From Ophiura sarsii (taxonomy: Eukaryota > Echinodermata > Ophiuroidea > Amphilepidida > Ophiuridae), in assembly GCA_035610835.1 (NCBI GenBank), contig CM069443.1, forward strand, positions 65,463,623 to 65,527,622: a DNA stretch of 64,000 nt, read 5' to 3'. Positions 11,941-24,375 of the stretch are shown here, piece by piece. Position 1 is the stretch's first letter; each line of letters begins with the position of its first letter. The notes under the pieces were generated by a model, which saw only the letters and a list, made by a program, of their open reading frames with translations, was not told where the DNA came from and made no database searches. A program made the translations under genes and the position numbers.

Positions 11941-13843
11941 GTAAGTACAAGTAGTTTATCAGGGGAGGAAGGGGTGGGATGAGAGATGGCGAGAGGTGGG
12001 GAGAGATGGCGAGTGGAATAGTGGAGGAGGGATGGCATTAAAAGCAGACCGGCTATAAACACGCATGCAAATTAATAGAGAGAATTGTACACCTGATACC
12101 ATCGAACTATCATGACTATAAGTATAATACGTGTATTGTATACAGGCATCAAACTACCGGTTTTTAAAGCAACGTCACTTGAAACGTAACCTACAATCAA
12201 CCCCGACGTTTAAAGTGTATCCGTAAAAGCGACGAAAAAAGAAACTTGTTCTATAGGGGCGAACGGATCTATCAGGTTTCTTTCTTTCGGTTCCCCCTTC
12301 AAAATGATTAAAAAAATCACGGAAAAATGTTGCCCATTTTTGACAACTAACAACAATTGGGGCAGTATTCATTTGCACAAATGGGCCAGTCGGGCCAACT
12401 GAACAGGGTTGCACAAAGTGCGGGAGCAGGGAGCACCGCTCCCGGGAAATAATGAGCAGAATTGGGGAAATAATGCCAAGTGGAAAAAGAAATAGTATTG
12501 GGGAAAAGGGTGAAAAAAGATGAAGAGAAAAAAATGCAAACTTTGGGTACCTGTTTAGTGTTTTATTGCTTTTCCCCAGTGGCGACGCTACAGGGAGCAA
12601 GGGGAGGGCATTTCCCCAAAAGATATTGGTGTGCCCCCACCCCTTCAAACAAATTCTATTTTTAGTTAAAATTAGAAAAAAATTGACAATTTTAGCATAA
12701 AAAGGCAATTTTTTTCGCGCTTCGCGCAGATTTTCGTACTAAATTATACACAATTTGACCATTTTAATGTAAACTGCAACAACAAAAAGTACGCCCTTCG
12801 CGCACATTTTTTCTTTTCTTTTCATGCTGTAAGTATATAGGTGGGGAAATGTTAAGCTCAAAACCTTGCTCCTGGGGAAGAAATAACTTTGTGCAACCCT
12901 GCAACTGAATGAGGGTGACTTTGCCACCCCGAGAGGGCACATAAATAGGGTTACCTGTCGGCAAAAAAAACCATAACTTCACACAGTCACGTGACACAAA
13001 ATGTTGATCCCTAACTGGACTAAAAATTCCCGCTATTATCTTCTGGCGCTGAATCAGAGAGATCAATAGGAGTTACTGCAACAATGGAAATGGGCACTTT
13101 TCATCTGTAAGCACATACCGCGACAATACTTTATCGATTTTAACAAACAAGGTGTCAAAATCACCGTATAATTAAATTTTCCGTCTCCTGGTATTTTCAT
13201 TTTTAGAATATGAGTAACAATTTTAAAATTATAGGTGCTTTTACAACAGCCGAGTTACTTTTATTGCTGTCTTTAGTCCAATTAATAATTGAACGAACAA
13301 CACGCACGCAGTACAAAGGGGTTCATGACCGAAATGATCACGCTTGTGGTTGGTTGTGCGCGCTTCACGCAACGCTGCTTCAATGTGTTCGTTCAATTAT
13401 AAATCCGACTATAGCAATGAAGTGATTTGTAGTGCATAGGAGGGTTATATGGCTGTGTTTTTACCCTAACCGCACGCGGCTATGTTTTTGTGCGTATCGG
13501 GGGAGGGGGAAAAAGCACTATTTTTTTACCCGAAAAATCACCCAGCACCCCCCGAGATTCGATCGCGGGACCATCCGCACACAAGTCTGTCCCTCTACCA
13601 ACTGAGCTAAACTCCCAGCGCATATGCGGGGTAAAACTTCCTGCCCACATATGCCTGCGGTAGGTGACGTCATCGAGGCAATGCAGCAGCACGTGCGTGG
13701 AGATTTAGTGACGTTTAGTGCGGTTAGGGTTAATGGCCTCATTGAATGCGTCCGTCTGTACGTGGTTTGCAGACGGACGCATCATGCATAATCATGATAA
13801 TGGTGTTTGCTGAACTCCCATTTTATGATTTCTTTTTCTGTAG
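11941..13843 (+). other. Intron a-b with dispersed repeats
   Basis: Contains GC-rich repeat debris typical of marine invertebrate genomes (CTTCGCGCAGATTTTC near 12,720 and CCTTCGCGCACATTTT near 12,795). It also holds an inverted repeat AATTGAACGAACA (about 13,288) / TGTTCGTTCAATT (about 13,388), and the tRNA-derived repeat listed separately. A 177-codon minus-strand frame at 12,175-12,708 is repeat sequence, not a gene. Confidence 0.5.
13463..13735 (-). repeat. tRNA-derived repeat bounded by CCCTAAC / GTTAGGG, copy 2
   Basis: A second copy of the 3.4 kb family in the same orientation: TTTAGCTCAGTTGGTAGAGG (A box) and a B-box-like ATCGAATCTCGG on the minus strand, then the same body. Its ends, ACCCTAACCGCA and TGCGGTTAGGGT, form a 12 bp perfect terminal inverted repeat, which is unusual for a SINE. 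Confidence 0.65.
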
Positions 13844-13985
13844 GGTGTTGATTGCCATGGACACGGGACACATTGTGCAGGTACCATTGGTGCAGCACAC
13901 TATGGTATTGCTAGAGGAGCGAGTCTTTGGGGCGTAAGAGTACTCAATTGTTACGGTTCGGGATCAGATGAAAGTGTACTTGCTG
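13844..13985 (+). CDS. Subtilisin-like protease, exon b (active-site His)
   Basis: 142 bp between acceptor TTTTCTGTAG and donor GTAAGT, beginning in phase 0 and ending with one base. It reads GVDCHGHGTHCAGTIGAAHY and continues GIARGASLWGVRVLNCYGSG. HGTHCAG is the His signature of S8 peptidases, and VRVLNCYGSGS is the conserved strand that follows it in the proteinase K branch. There is no stop or frameshift. The one-base end joins the GT start of exon c to form Gly. Confidence 0.92.
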
Positions 13986-14884
13986 GTAAGTAAAAGAGTT
14001 TATCGGGCTCCTCCGTCAGACAAATTTAAATGTGCTAAATTATTGTATTTAAGCCAAACATGTTTTCAGGACCTGAAGAAGGTCAGAACGAATCCACACG
14101 AAAGTTTAATAGTAATAAACTTCAATATCAACTCCTCAAAAACAGCGATTCGGAAATGTTTTTGAATCGCCATTTTGTTTGCATGATTATTCATATAACG
14201 TATATATTGTGTTTCATTTCTTGTACCTATGATGAAAGGCTGATGAATTCCTCTTTCCAGTGATACCTCATTCGTTACAATAATCTATTTTAGTGCCACG
14301 GTTCAGTGCTTAATAGCCACCTGCTTCAGAATATGGGGAGGTCTCATTCAAAATGTTCCGAATTACTCTTTCGTCTGTTCAATGAAGTGTTACATTGACA
14401 ACTATACAGTGTATGAGCATGATGAGTGAAGCTCTATTGACCAATGTTGACTTCTGAGCATTGTTGAGCACAAAAACGTGGTGATGTTGGCACAATCAGA
14501 ATGAGACATCCCCATATTCTCCAGCAAGTGACCGGCTGAGTACTGAACCAAGTGATTGCTACCAATTTGGTATCATTGTAAATATGAACACATCAGCTTT
14601 TGTCCACTTTGTGTGTAACACGTAAATCCGTCATTAACCTATCACCCATTATTTAAACGTTTACGGGGCAGAAGAAGTTCCAAAATCTAAGGCCCTATAC
14701 AAGAAATCTCTATGCAAGAATGTAAATGTATACTAATTTTTGGCCTTAGCTATAAAATCCTGACTAAAATTTGACAGTTTTGAACTTATCCGACGGCTAA
14801 CCCGTTAACTTCGTTAATTACTTGTATAGCCGTCAAAAAAGCCTATCAAACAGTAAGTTTACACAAAAAGCCGATGTGAGGAAT

Positions 14885-15135
14885 TTAACAATTTCCACGT
14901 GGCAGGCGTCTGCAGACGACATTCCAAAATTTCACAAAATGTTTCAAAAATGTCAAAATTATTGAAGATAATTACCATATTTGGTACCACCATGTGAAAT
15001 GCATTACACTAAGTACAAACATGCCTAGTATTGGTTCAGTAATCCCTGAGTTATACCTTGACATTTTGGAAAGGTTTTTGACAAATCTGTTTTGTATTTA
15101 GTAAAACCAATAGCCAGCCGCGTGGAAAGTGTTAA
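14885..15135. mobile_element. TTAA-flanked MITE, CACTTTCCACGCGG family, copy 1
   Basis: TTAA at both borders (14,885 and 15,132). The ends are CAATTTCCACGTGGC and CCGCGTGGAAAGTG, with a body shared with 27.95 kb (CTGCAGACGACATTCC; AAACATGCCTAGTATTG). It lies in the intron between exons b and c. TTAA duplication is the hallmark of piggyBac-type transposition. Confidence 0.75.
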
Positions 15136-16493
15136 TTGACAGTCCTCCATAACATGATAACTGAGTGTCCTCCTAGCGTCCATAGATTTTAGGTCTACAG
15201 GGAATGGAGTACAGACCCTTTCGTAAAGAGTAGGGGATCATCCCGGTCTGTATCTGTTCACACATCTAACGGACCCCAAATGGAAACAAGCTAAAAAGAG
15301 GCTTATTGGGTTATCCAGGGTCGTAGGACCCAAATGTATTAAAATCAAATCAAATGGAGTGACTTTGTAGACGAAGCTAAGGGAACAGCGCAAAACTAGT
15401 ATGTATGGATCGAGCTAAGACCAATGCAAATATCTTTATAATTATTATTATGACAATATTTGCACTGGTGCACTTCAATTTCCACTGGTGTATGTAGGGG
15501 TCTTCTGCCTCTTAGCGTTTCTATACCAGCGTTGCGTCCCGTGGATATGTAGGCCTTGCTACCTGGTCATGCTGGTTTAAATAGCTGTCTGCATATTTTT
15601 TCCATCAAATTTCACACGAGGCATATCACACAATATCACACCACGTTGTTCTTATAGTATGATATGATCTCTCCAGCTGGAAGTTTAATAATCTACGTAA
15701 AAGGAAATTAGTAACCGTTAGTCAGTCTTCCATTTATCTTCTGATGGTTCAAGTTTCCGAGTCTTACAACAAAATGCACCCACCGCAGGCCTAGTGAGAA
15801 GTTGTAATCGTTCTGAGACCAGATTTCCACTCTTTGTGCAGTTTGTGTTTTCCTACATCTTAAACTTGTTAAATCCTGAAATAATTCTGGAAAGTGAGCC
15901 AAATTTGATACCTAATTTCCATTATCAACTGTCTTTACACTTGCTGTAGAGAAATATTATTGTCCAGGTGGATTTGTGTTTTTCCTTCGTTGAGTATGCA
16001 GACTACATTTGAAGCCACCTCATACTTGTAACAACAGGCTTCCTGCCGATAATAGGCAACGGATGTTTTTAAAGAGCTAAGCTGTCGTCTGCGATATCGA
16101 GATCGTGAAGTCGAATTTAAGGATGCCGTCTGCTCCATTCAGACTACAGCAGGATGTCATGTCATCGTGTATGTCTGTCGTTGTAAAGCGCATTACGTTT
16201 TCATCAAGCATTGTGATAAAGAGTAGACCTATATTGAGGACTATTATGATGATTGTGCAATATGCGGCTGTGCTACGAACCGCTTCTCTCCCAGAGCCTG
16301 AAATCGTTAAACGCGGTGTATGATTTAATTTCGTTGGAAACGGTTACTGCTGTTGTATGCGCAGAAGCCGTCCTTTCTTTGAAGCCTTTAGACATTTGAA
16401 ATAAATATTAAGTAAACAATTAAAATAATGTAATGCTATATATGCATTCTTAATACAAACAAACCCTACCCTTTGCTTAATTTTGCATCTAAG
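15136..16493. other. Intron b-c with a weak antisense coding candidate
   Basis: On the minus strand 16,100-16,310 stays open after an acceptor-like GATTTCAG. It encodes a hydrophobic stretch (CTIIIIVLNIGLLFITML), then a polar segment, ending at a stop. 15,708-15,890 is a further open stretch in another frame. Neither has a start or a consistent exon chain, so no gene is called. Confidence 0.3.
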
Positions 16494-16678
16494 GTATGGA
16501 TTGGGTAGCTGCGTATGCCCAACGCCCGGCTGTGGCCTCCATGTCTCTTGGCGGAGGGGTTTCTGAGGCGATTGATAAGGCTGTTCAGAGCTTATACGAG
16601 GCTGGAATTACGGTATCTGTGGCGGGAGGAAACAGCGATGACGATGCTTGTCTATATTCTCCGGCTAGAGCTCCATTG
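16494..16678 (+). CDS. Subtilisin-like protease, exon c (oxyanion-hole Asn)
   Basis: 185 bp: two carried bases and 61 codons, acceptor CATCTAAG, donor GTAAAG, phase 0 end. It reads GMDWVAAYAQRPAVASMSLG, then a helix (SEAIDKAVQSLYEAGITVSV) and AGGNSDDDACLYSPARAP. The Asn of AGGN is the oxyanion-hole residue, and the Cys and the YSPARAP strand match proteinase K relatives. The translation could be misread as starting at its internal ATG, but the two bases before it complete the codon left by exon b. Confidence 0.92.
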
Positions 16679-16720
16679 GTAAAGTTAATGAATATAACAT
16701 GTTTATCCGTATTATGATGT

Positions 16721-16757
16721 TTAACACTTTACACGCGGCTATTAGTTTTACCATAAG
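16721..16757 (+). repeat. End fragment of the CACTTTCCACGCGG MITE
   Basis: TTAACACTTTACACGCGGC and the next 16 bases match the right terminus of the copies at 14.9 and 27.9 kb, then the match stops. This is a truncated remnant in the intron between exons c and d. Confidence 0.65.
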
Positions 16758-17286
16758 GCGACGAACCCCCGCCCCCTGTTTTACGGGCGGACGGACCTGT
16801 CAAGTACTAGTGTCGGTCGGTCGTGTGTTTTTTAAACCAAAAATGTCACACAAATCTGCAAAAATCTGGAATTTTTAAAAAAAATTGTGAAACAAATCGA
16901 CAGATTTTCTGCCAAAAAACGGCTGATCGAGAAAAAATTATCTTAAAAAAAACATTTCCCAAGTTTTTTGAGTTAGAGACCAAAAAGTGCCAAAAAATGT
17001 GATTTTTTTCCCATTTTGAGTTATCTCTGCAGAACCTAAAATGGGTCAAAAAACGTGTTTTTTATAATTTTTTCCAAAATGGTCAATTTCATTATCATGG
17101 TTGGATTAATTGAACCCTTTCGTGCAAAAAACTGTATACGTTTATAAAGATTAAATGAATATTGAAGAAGTTACGGCAGTTTTACGGAGGCTGTACCTGA
17201 GAGTCCACAGCCCCCTTAATTCTCTAAAGAGCGCACGATGGTGTCAGGGAATGTCTTCGGCAAAAAGTCCACTTTAAATAACATAA

Positions 17287-18275
<989 letters not shown>

Positions 18276-18433
18276 ATCGTTATATACGGTATACGAAGAA
18301 TTACTCCCACATTTACAGGAAAACAAGGAAAACAATTGGGCTTTAAGAGGACATTATCACGATTAGTTACAGTGTATGATGACACAGGGGTTTAAAGTCA
18401 TCCTCATAATTACAATGTACTTGTTTATTGTAG

Positions 18434-18585
18434 GCGCAGCTGTACTCGCTCTTGCTGAGGACAATTCACTGACACCCAAACAGATTTGGGAAAAGTTGGA
18501 GCGTAATTCAACCAGTGGTGTACTGCAGAACAAGGGTGAGAGGAGTCCGGATAGATTCCTTTATGTGCCGCATGGTGATGAATAG
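18434..18585 (+). CDS. Subtilisin-like protease, last exon (e)
   Basis: Acceptor TTTATTGTAG, two carried bases completing the Gly after the Ser signature, 49 codons and TAG. It reads GAAVLALAEDNSLTPKQIWE and then KLERNSTSGVL. This is the buried helix after the catalytic Ser and the closing region of a proteinase-K-type domain, ending PDRFLYVPHGDE. There is no extra C-terminal domain, so the protein ends with the catalytic core. A consensus AATAAA follows 56 bases after the stop. Confidence 0.9.
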
Positions 18586-18640
18586 TCAGCCCCGTGGAAT
18601 GGTTGCATAGGAATTATAGTCGTCAATTAAAGCTTCGAAA

Positions 18641-18646
18641 AATAAA
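18641..18646 (+). terminator. AATAAA polyadenylation signal of the protease gene
   Basis: AATAAA 56 bases after the TAG of exon e, just ahead of the TIR element that starts at 18,685. This gives a 3' UTR of roughly 80 bases. Confidence 0.6.
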
Positions 18647-18684
18647 TACTGTATACGCTAGGTTTCAGAATAAGGGTGAATTTA

Positions 18685-19604
18685 CGAGGGTCATTCAATA
18701 AGTTCTACCTCCTCCCTCATAACATCGCTAATATTAATGTCAACCTCATGACATTTGTCATGCTTATAGCTCTAAATCATAGCTACAAATGTGTAGTAAA
18801 TGATAATTGATATCTTTTTTACTTATGTTATGACGCGGTCAAAGCCAGAGAGAGATTCTGGACAACGGACACAGAAAATTACCTTAAAAATATACACATG
18901 TTTTCGGGTGTTTTGTCGTATTGTATGGTTAGATGAAAGAGCATGATGTAAATACTGAAAATGGAAATGAATGAATGATATCTGAATATATTACAGTATT
19001 ATTATGTATAGATAAGATTGTAAACAATATTAACTCTGGTAGGCCTGCAAATAGTGTACTATCAACTCAAATGTATTGCTATGCCTTTGGCATACCAGAA
19101 TACTGCCATCAGTCAAATTTTCATTGTTACAAATTAAGCCACAATAATGCCTCGAATGTTAAATCTTTACCATGATAGTCACTTTATGTTTTACAGGGTT
19201 CTCTAGGGGAGGGGTCAATTGAATGGTTGTCCTGACCTGGATCTGGCTAATCAGAGGGCATATTTTTTCCAAACCAATCAGTCAACTTTATTGTTAACAG
19301 TCTGTTAAAGAGATATCTGACATTTAGAACGGTTATAATTGACCGATAGGTATGTTTTGCCTCTTACAATAGGCCAATTGAAAAGCACTTTGGCGATATT
19401 TTGCTGTTTTTCATCCGTTTCCGTCACACTAAATCGAGGTTTGGTTCTCACTGCATGTCCGGAAAAGTACAAACAGTACTCAGATCAATTTACATTGGAT
19501 TTGTAGCTGAGGTTCCAAGCTACAATCGTGTGATATTTGATAAGACTGGCTCATATAATAATAAAGTTATGAGGTAGGAGGTAGAACTTATTGAATGACC
19601 CTCG
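18685..19604. mobile_element. 920 bp TA-flanked mariner-like element
   Basis: The ends CGAGGGTCATTCAATAAG... and ...CTTATTGAATGACCCTCG are inverted, about 33 bp, each bordered by TA. No transposase frame survives. A relative lacking one end lies at 47.3 kb inside the satellite. The family looks like Tc1/mariner non-autonomous elements. Confidence 0.75.
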
Positions 19605-19818
19605 TATTCTAGATTTTTACGATGACCCCACCAAAGTGATATTTGACATCACCAAAAACTCATTACAAATCAACTGAGCCAGATGCAAATGTCACTGTGT
19701 CCGGAAGGATCTACCGTAACCGTGTGAGCATGTATGCAATGGGTGATGCGATATATTGGGCGATTCCATTTGAAATCCATACACCCCTTTGGAAAACATA
19801 CCTTAATCTTCCCCACCA

Positions 19819-20131
19819 CAGCTATAAATTGCTGCCCTAAAACCGGTAACAAATTTAAATATTCGCCTTCCATCAAAGGTGGTTGCTATATGACATAATT
19901 CTCGTGTGCAACCAACCGGCAGTATTGCAACACCCATTGAGTAGTTTAAACGCATTAAACGTGGATGTAATTTGCAACATAATGGAAACTCACCCATGCA
20001 GTTAGCCAGAAGTACCGTCGTACACGCCCCGAATTTATATGTACAACCAGGAAATCCTCTCGTAGTAAGTGATAACAATAGGTTTACTAGACCGAATTAA
20101 TAGCGCTCCTAAGCGGACAATTTATGTCATG
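19819..20131. repeat. 300 bp dispersed repeat, copy 1
   Basis: Nearly the same sequence as 61,128-61,414 (for example TTTAAATATTCGCCTTCC and GAAACTCACCCATGCAG). The ends CTATAAATTGCTGCCC and GGACAATTTATGTC are weakly inverted. It interrupts a half-element starting TTGGGCGATTCCATTTG at 19,756 that resembles the left end of the 26.6 kb MITE. Confidence 0.65.
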
Positions 20132-20224
20132 TATATTCTCCGAAATAGCTGATGTTTGGTAAAAAAGGTTTAAATTATAGGTATTTTGGATAAATATTCA
20201 GCATTGGAAAAGTTATTTACACTT

Positions 20225-20509
20225 TTTAATCACCTTTGTGACGAATTTCCTTTGATGAAGTCAGTACGATGCGCAAATGCAACGCATGGACGATTTATGG
20301 GCAACATCGGGGAAAAACCCCGGGTTCTTGCCATGCTGTATTCAAAGCTTTGTATTTCAAAAACCTTACATCCGAATGGTCTCATAATTTTACCAATTGA
20401 TTTATTAGCTATATTTACATCTATACCCCAAATATTGAGCAGCTATCCTTCCTACATTACTTGTTATATGCCCTTCGGTTTTTGGAACCAATTTTTTGGG
20501 GACACGCTG
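20225..20509 (-). mobile_element. Half copy of the AGCGTGTCCC element
   Basis: Ends in GGGGACACGCTG followed by TA. Its 280 bp match, in inverted sense, the left arm of the complete element at 49,307-50,400 (shared GCGCAAATGCAACGCATGGA and ACCTTACATCCG). The other arm is missing. Confidence 0.6.
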
Positions 20510-21120
20510 TATTGGCTCCGACCCTGTGTTTCTATTGCTTAATCATGTTCATTATCGCGGGTAACCAGCCTATTATATCATGAACACTAACACGCATGTG
20601 TGAGAGCCAGGACTGAAATTACAGGAAAGCCATCGAGGCCGTGGCCTCCATGCCCTTTGACTTGGCCTTGGTGCCCTCAATTTCAAAGCATTCTTAGCAT
20701 ATATATTATAGTGGCCTCTGGTGCCCTTGAGCACTGGTCTTGAAATGAGTGCCCTCACAGATTTGTAATTTGAGGCCTGGTGAGAGCGTGATCGTGAAAA
20801 CGTTGGAGCTTGGTGGAATATGCTCAGTCCTTAAAAATCATTTTTGCTGGCGTATTAGAGTGTCAGCAAAATATTGTTTCAAGTAAATCTAACAATTACA
20901 TCTCGCATAACATGCTGTACGTTCCTAAACATCATAAGACGAATATTTCAGGGAATTATTGTTTTGTAACATACCATACGATCTTTGTCAAAAAATGTGA
21001 CAAATGATTTTAAATGGCTTCAACCATACTAAACACAATACACAATGACACATTTCAAAAGATCGTGCTTATGAACGTACATAATAAATGTAATGCAATA
21101 AAGGTTTAATTGCTTTGATA
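20510..21120. other. No gene seen
   Basis: A short stretch near 20,620-20,770 repeats GTGGCCTC..TGCCCT words (a local low-copy repeat). Otherwise unstructured. Confidence 0.35.
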
Positions 21121-21535
21121 CATGTATATTTTTAAACTTTGTGTGAAAAAAAGGAAGTCAATCGCATTCCGTATATTTTGGTTAACCCTTTTAATTAAAT
21201 GCATAACACAATTTACTTGTTCATAAATGAAGCGTAGTGAGTGTCAATTGACGCCACACATTACATTTTCACATTGGAATATCCCGGCAACTGACCCTGA
21301 AAGAACTTGATATTTTTAAATTAAATCTAGAACATGGGTACTCTACAACAATCTCTTAACGGTTAACCCAATGTGAACGGCGCGCTCAATCAACCATCCT
21401 TCATTTGATTGAACGCATTTTCTATCGTGTGATATAAGTGATGTAATAGTTATTAGCTAAGGTTTAGCTGGACCAACAATCGCCGTCAGCGGTTGATTTC
21501 CTCACCATGACCGCTTTCTTTTAAAAGGTTCACAA
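21121..21535. repeat. Dispersed repeats shared with 54.2 and 52.6 kb
   Basis: 21,121-21,300 matches 54,174-54,344 (GGAAGTCAATCGCATTCCG; TTTTCACATTGGAATATCCC). 21,338-21,535 matches 52,588-52,775 (GAACGGCGCGCTCAATCAA; GCTAAGGTTTAGCTGG), which at 52.5 kb is the right part of a TTAA-flanked MITE. Confidence 0.65.
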
Positions 21536-22601
21536 AAATAACTAAGCCGTTATATTCTAATACTGATATTAGTATGACGGACAGTTAACAAAGTCTTACA
21601 ATAAAGAGGAAGACATTAAGTTTGATATTTAAACTTATACTTTTACCTGGAACGGTCGGAACTGACAATAAGAATCGGTCAATTAAAAATAACAGTTTTA
21701 ATGACAGCTAGCTTTTTCGGGAGGTCTTTAATATACATGTGTATTGAAGACATATGCGTCAAGGGCGTATCCAGGACTGTTTTGATGGGGGGGGGGGCAA
21801 ATGTTGTGTCTTTGTGAGCGGAGTGAGCGAACCGAGTGGGGGTTTTAGGCAAAAAAAATTAAGGCAAAGATTCAGCATTCTGAAGCAGTAATTTTGGCAT
21901 TTTCTCACATGCCTAAAAACAATTATTCCTGCATATATAATATAGGTATAACTATTAGGTAACAGAGTAAAATCCAATCACAAAATGTGCACATTCAAAT
22001 TCAAACCTAAAACATCATCCACATCAAGTGGGTGGCTGCCTGGGTTTAAGGCATTTTAAGGCAAAGATTGAGCATTCTGAAGCAAGAAGAATTTAGGGTG
22101 TTTCGATATCCATTATAATGTTGAAATTTCGCAAAAATTTCAGTTTAATATCAGTTCATGAACTAAAATGTTCCAGAAAAATTTACTGAAGCCATCTTGT
22201 TAAACTTAATTATTGATACATTGAAACTAATACGCGCGAAGCGTCATGTGTTCGTCAACATTTGCAGTGTAGTTGGGGCGTACACTATGCCCCCTCCCGG
22301 GACTGTAGGCGGGACACACCGTAGGCGCGACCCATGTCCCGGCTAAGGGGCGGGGACGTACCGAAAATGGTGCCCCGCCATGCGGGGGGACCGTACATGA
22401 CTGTATCGGGGACGTCACATCACCAATTTGGACGTCCCGGCCCGTCCCCCTGAGCTGGATTGCAATTGATAGTGCATCGATGATTAAAGGTTTGTTTGTT
22501 TGTACAATACCATGAATACTGATATAGCTAAAAAGGATGGATGGGCGGACGGACGGTCGCAATTTTCTTCCCTGTAGTTAACATTTGAATAACGGTACGA
22601 A
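21536..22601. other. Spacer with retroposon-like debris
   Basis: 21,763-21,850 carries GGCGTATCCAGGACTG, a poly-G run and GAGCGGAGTGAGCGAACCG, a common marine invertebrate repeat signature. AAGGCAAAGATT(C/G)AGCATTCTGAAGCA occurs twice about 200 bp apart (21,860 and 22,060). 22,280-22,450 is an unusually GC-rich island. No gene is called. Confidence 0.4.
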
Positions 22602-23503
22602 TATATATGGGCGATTCCATGAAAATGTGACGGAGCAAAAAAACCTGAAAATTGCTCCAAAAGATTTATTTTTACCTTTATGTTGTTCAAAGCTTATGCA
22701 AAGGTTCAGGGAAATATTGTTACAACACTCGGCTATTGTTTACTATGAAAAAAATGCTACTTTTCTCACTCCCAAAATGGTAACACGCGTTACCGGAGCA
22801 ACACTTTTTTGAAAATATTTCCTTAATTGATTTGGTTTTAATTTACGCCACTTATAATTTTAATTCTACTAGTTCAAATTCATAACCACCACTCCACAAT
22901 AAGCCATCAAAATGTCGTAACGCGTGTTATCAAACTCATATTCAGGAAAACGTGATAAAACCTCAATTTTCTAAGTGTTATTTATCACTATTTATGGTTA
23001 ATATGTTAGTTCAATTGCCAAAGTCAAAATTAATTTTAATTTAGAAATTAAATAAAGAATCTAATGCTTGTAAAATATGGCTGGAGAAAGTGTAACGCGT
23101 ATTACCGTAACACGTGTTACCGACTATTTTGCAATTTACAAAAAAGTGAGAACTTGAATTCTTGTTATTATTCTAGTTTTATAAACCTTAGAAAGGTACT
23201 TGCTTACAGTATTGACCAACTGATTGTAGGTTGGTTAATTTAAATACACAAGCAAAACAATGTTGGGATTTTCTTTAGCGCGTCTTTTCGTAACGCGTGT
23301 TACCGATATTCGGAGCGGTCTTACATAAGCAAGAGCTAATATTTCATATTGGTGTTAGCATGAGGATCTAGCCTTAAGTCTAGGGTATTACAATACAAAA
23401 TATGAAAAATTCATTCAAATTATTTTTACAGTTATAGAGTGGAGAATAAATAATGGCGCGTTAAAATGTAACGCGTGTTACCGTGGAATCGCCCACATAT
23501 ATA
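22602..23503. mobile_element. TIR element with internal TAACGCGTGTTACC words
   Basis: The ends TATATATGGGCGATTCCAT (22,602) and TGGAATCGCCCACATATATA (23,484) are inverted. Inside, the near-palindrome GGTAACACGCGTTACC or its variants occurs six times (22,781; 22,917; 23,092; 23,107; 23,290; 23,468), and the last copy abuts the right TIR. There is no coding sequence. The words look like binding sites for a protein acting in trans. Confidence 0.72.
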
Positions 23504-24111
23504 TTACATTTAGCTTTATTCAGTATTTAATTAAAGCGATTTGACCTTGTCCAGCCGTCCTCCACGACCGCCAACCCCGAGCTTGTTTTAACATCAAATT
23601 CAGGTATAGGCTATCCACAAGTTCCCTGGTGTCAAAATATTAGACGCCCTATTCAAATGTTAAAAACGGAAAGGAAATAATTCGCCCCGGTACACATGCT
23701 CTGCCTATATCCGCGTTCAACTAATATCGATGAAACAGACTGAGAGTCAATATTAATATTTCTAATTTTCTAGCCACATGCCTTTATTCCATGTTGCATC
23801 TCACATATCGACACATGACAATTACAGGACTGCCGTTACGATAAAGCATAGACGGTGTCCCTTTTCACCGTCTATGGATAAAGCTACACAAATACTTTAT
23901 ATCATCTATTATTATTCTTAACGATTGTGCACACCAAACAAAACATATATTTTTACCGTCGAGAAGTTTTGATTATGATGCGTGGCAATCCACACACCAC
24001 TAGTTTTTAACGAAAAAGTAATTGAAAAAGGTACTGAAAGACACACGTCCTTCCATACAGACTAATCACGTGACCTACATAGCTTACGGGTCACCTGTAT
24101 AACCCTAACCC
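23504..24111. other. No gene seen
   Basis: A short palindrome GACGGTGTCCCTTTTCACCGTC (23,852-23,873) is the only local structure. Confidence 0.4.
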
Positions 24112-24375
24112 CCGAGGCACCTTTTCCAAAGATTTGTTTTCGCGGCTGAATAGCAAGTGGAAAAAGGGCCCCCACTCCCCCGGGGCTCGAAACCCGGACC
24201 TCTGCGTTCAGAGGCAGACGATCTACCGCTAGGCCACGGGAGTCAACCATACATGGCTCAGTATACTTCGCCATGTGTATACCCTGGGGCCATTATTTAT
24301 CGAAAAACTGCCGAGCCGTGTGACACAAGCACACCGCATCGTAGTAATTCGTAGTACTCAAGAGTGTTAGGGGTA
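24112..24375 (-). repeat. tRNA-derived repeat bounded by CCCTAAC / GTTAGGG, copy 3
   Basis: On the minus strand 24,171-24,243 is the most tRNA-like copy. It has A box TGGCCTAGCGGTAGA, anticodon-arm-like TCTGC..GCAGA with an 8-base loop, B box GGTTTCGAGCC, and acceptor-like ACTCCC / GGGAGT. The oversized loop argues against a working tRNA. The flanks carry AACCCTAACCCCC and GTGTTAGGGG, as in the other two copies, but the body differs. Confidence 0.6.

Noticed and set aside
12175..12708. Minus-strand 177-codon frame
   Set aside because: Covers dispersed repeat debris and low-complexity stretches, with no domain and no splice logic.
15708..16323. Antisense coding segment in the protease intron
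   Set aside because: Open pieces are in different frames with no start codon. Only one acceptor-like site supports it.
24171..24243. Functional tRNA gene
   Set aside because: The anticodon loop has eight bases, acceptor pairing is only six bases, and the segment belongs to a repeat family.
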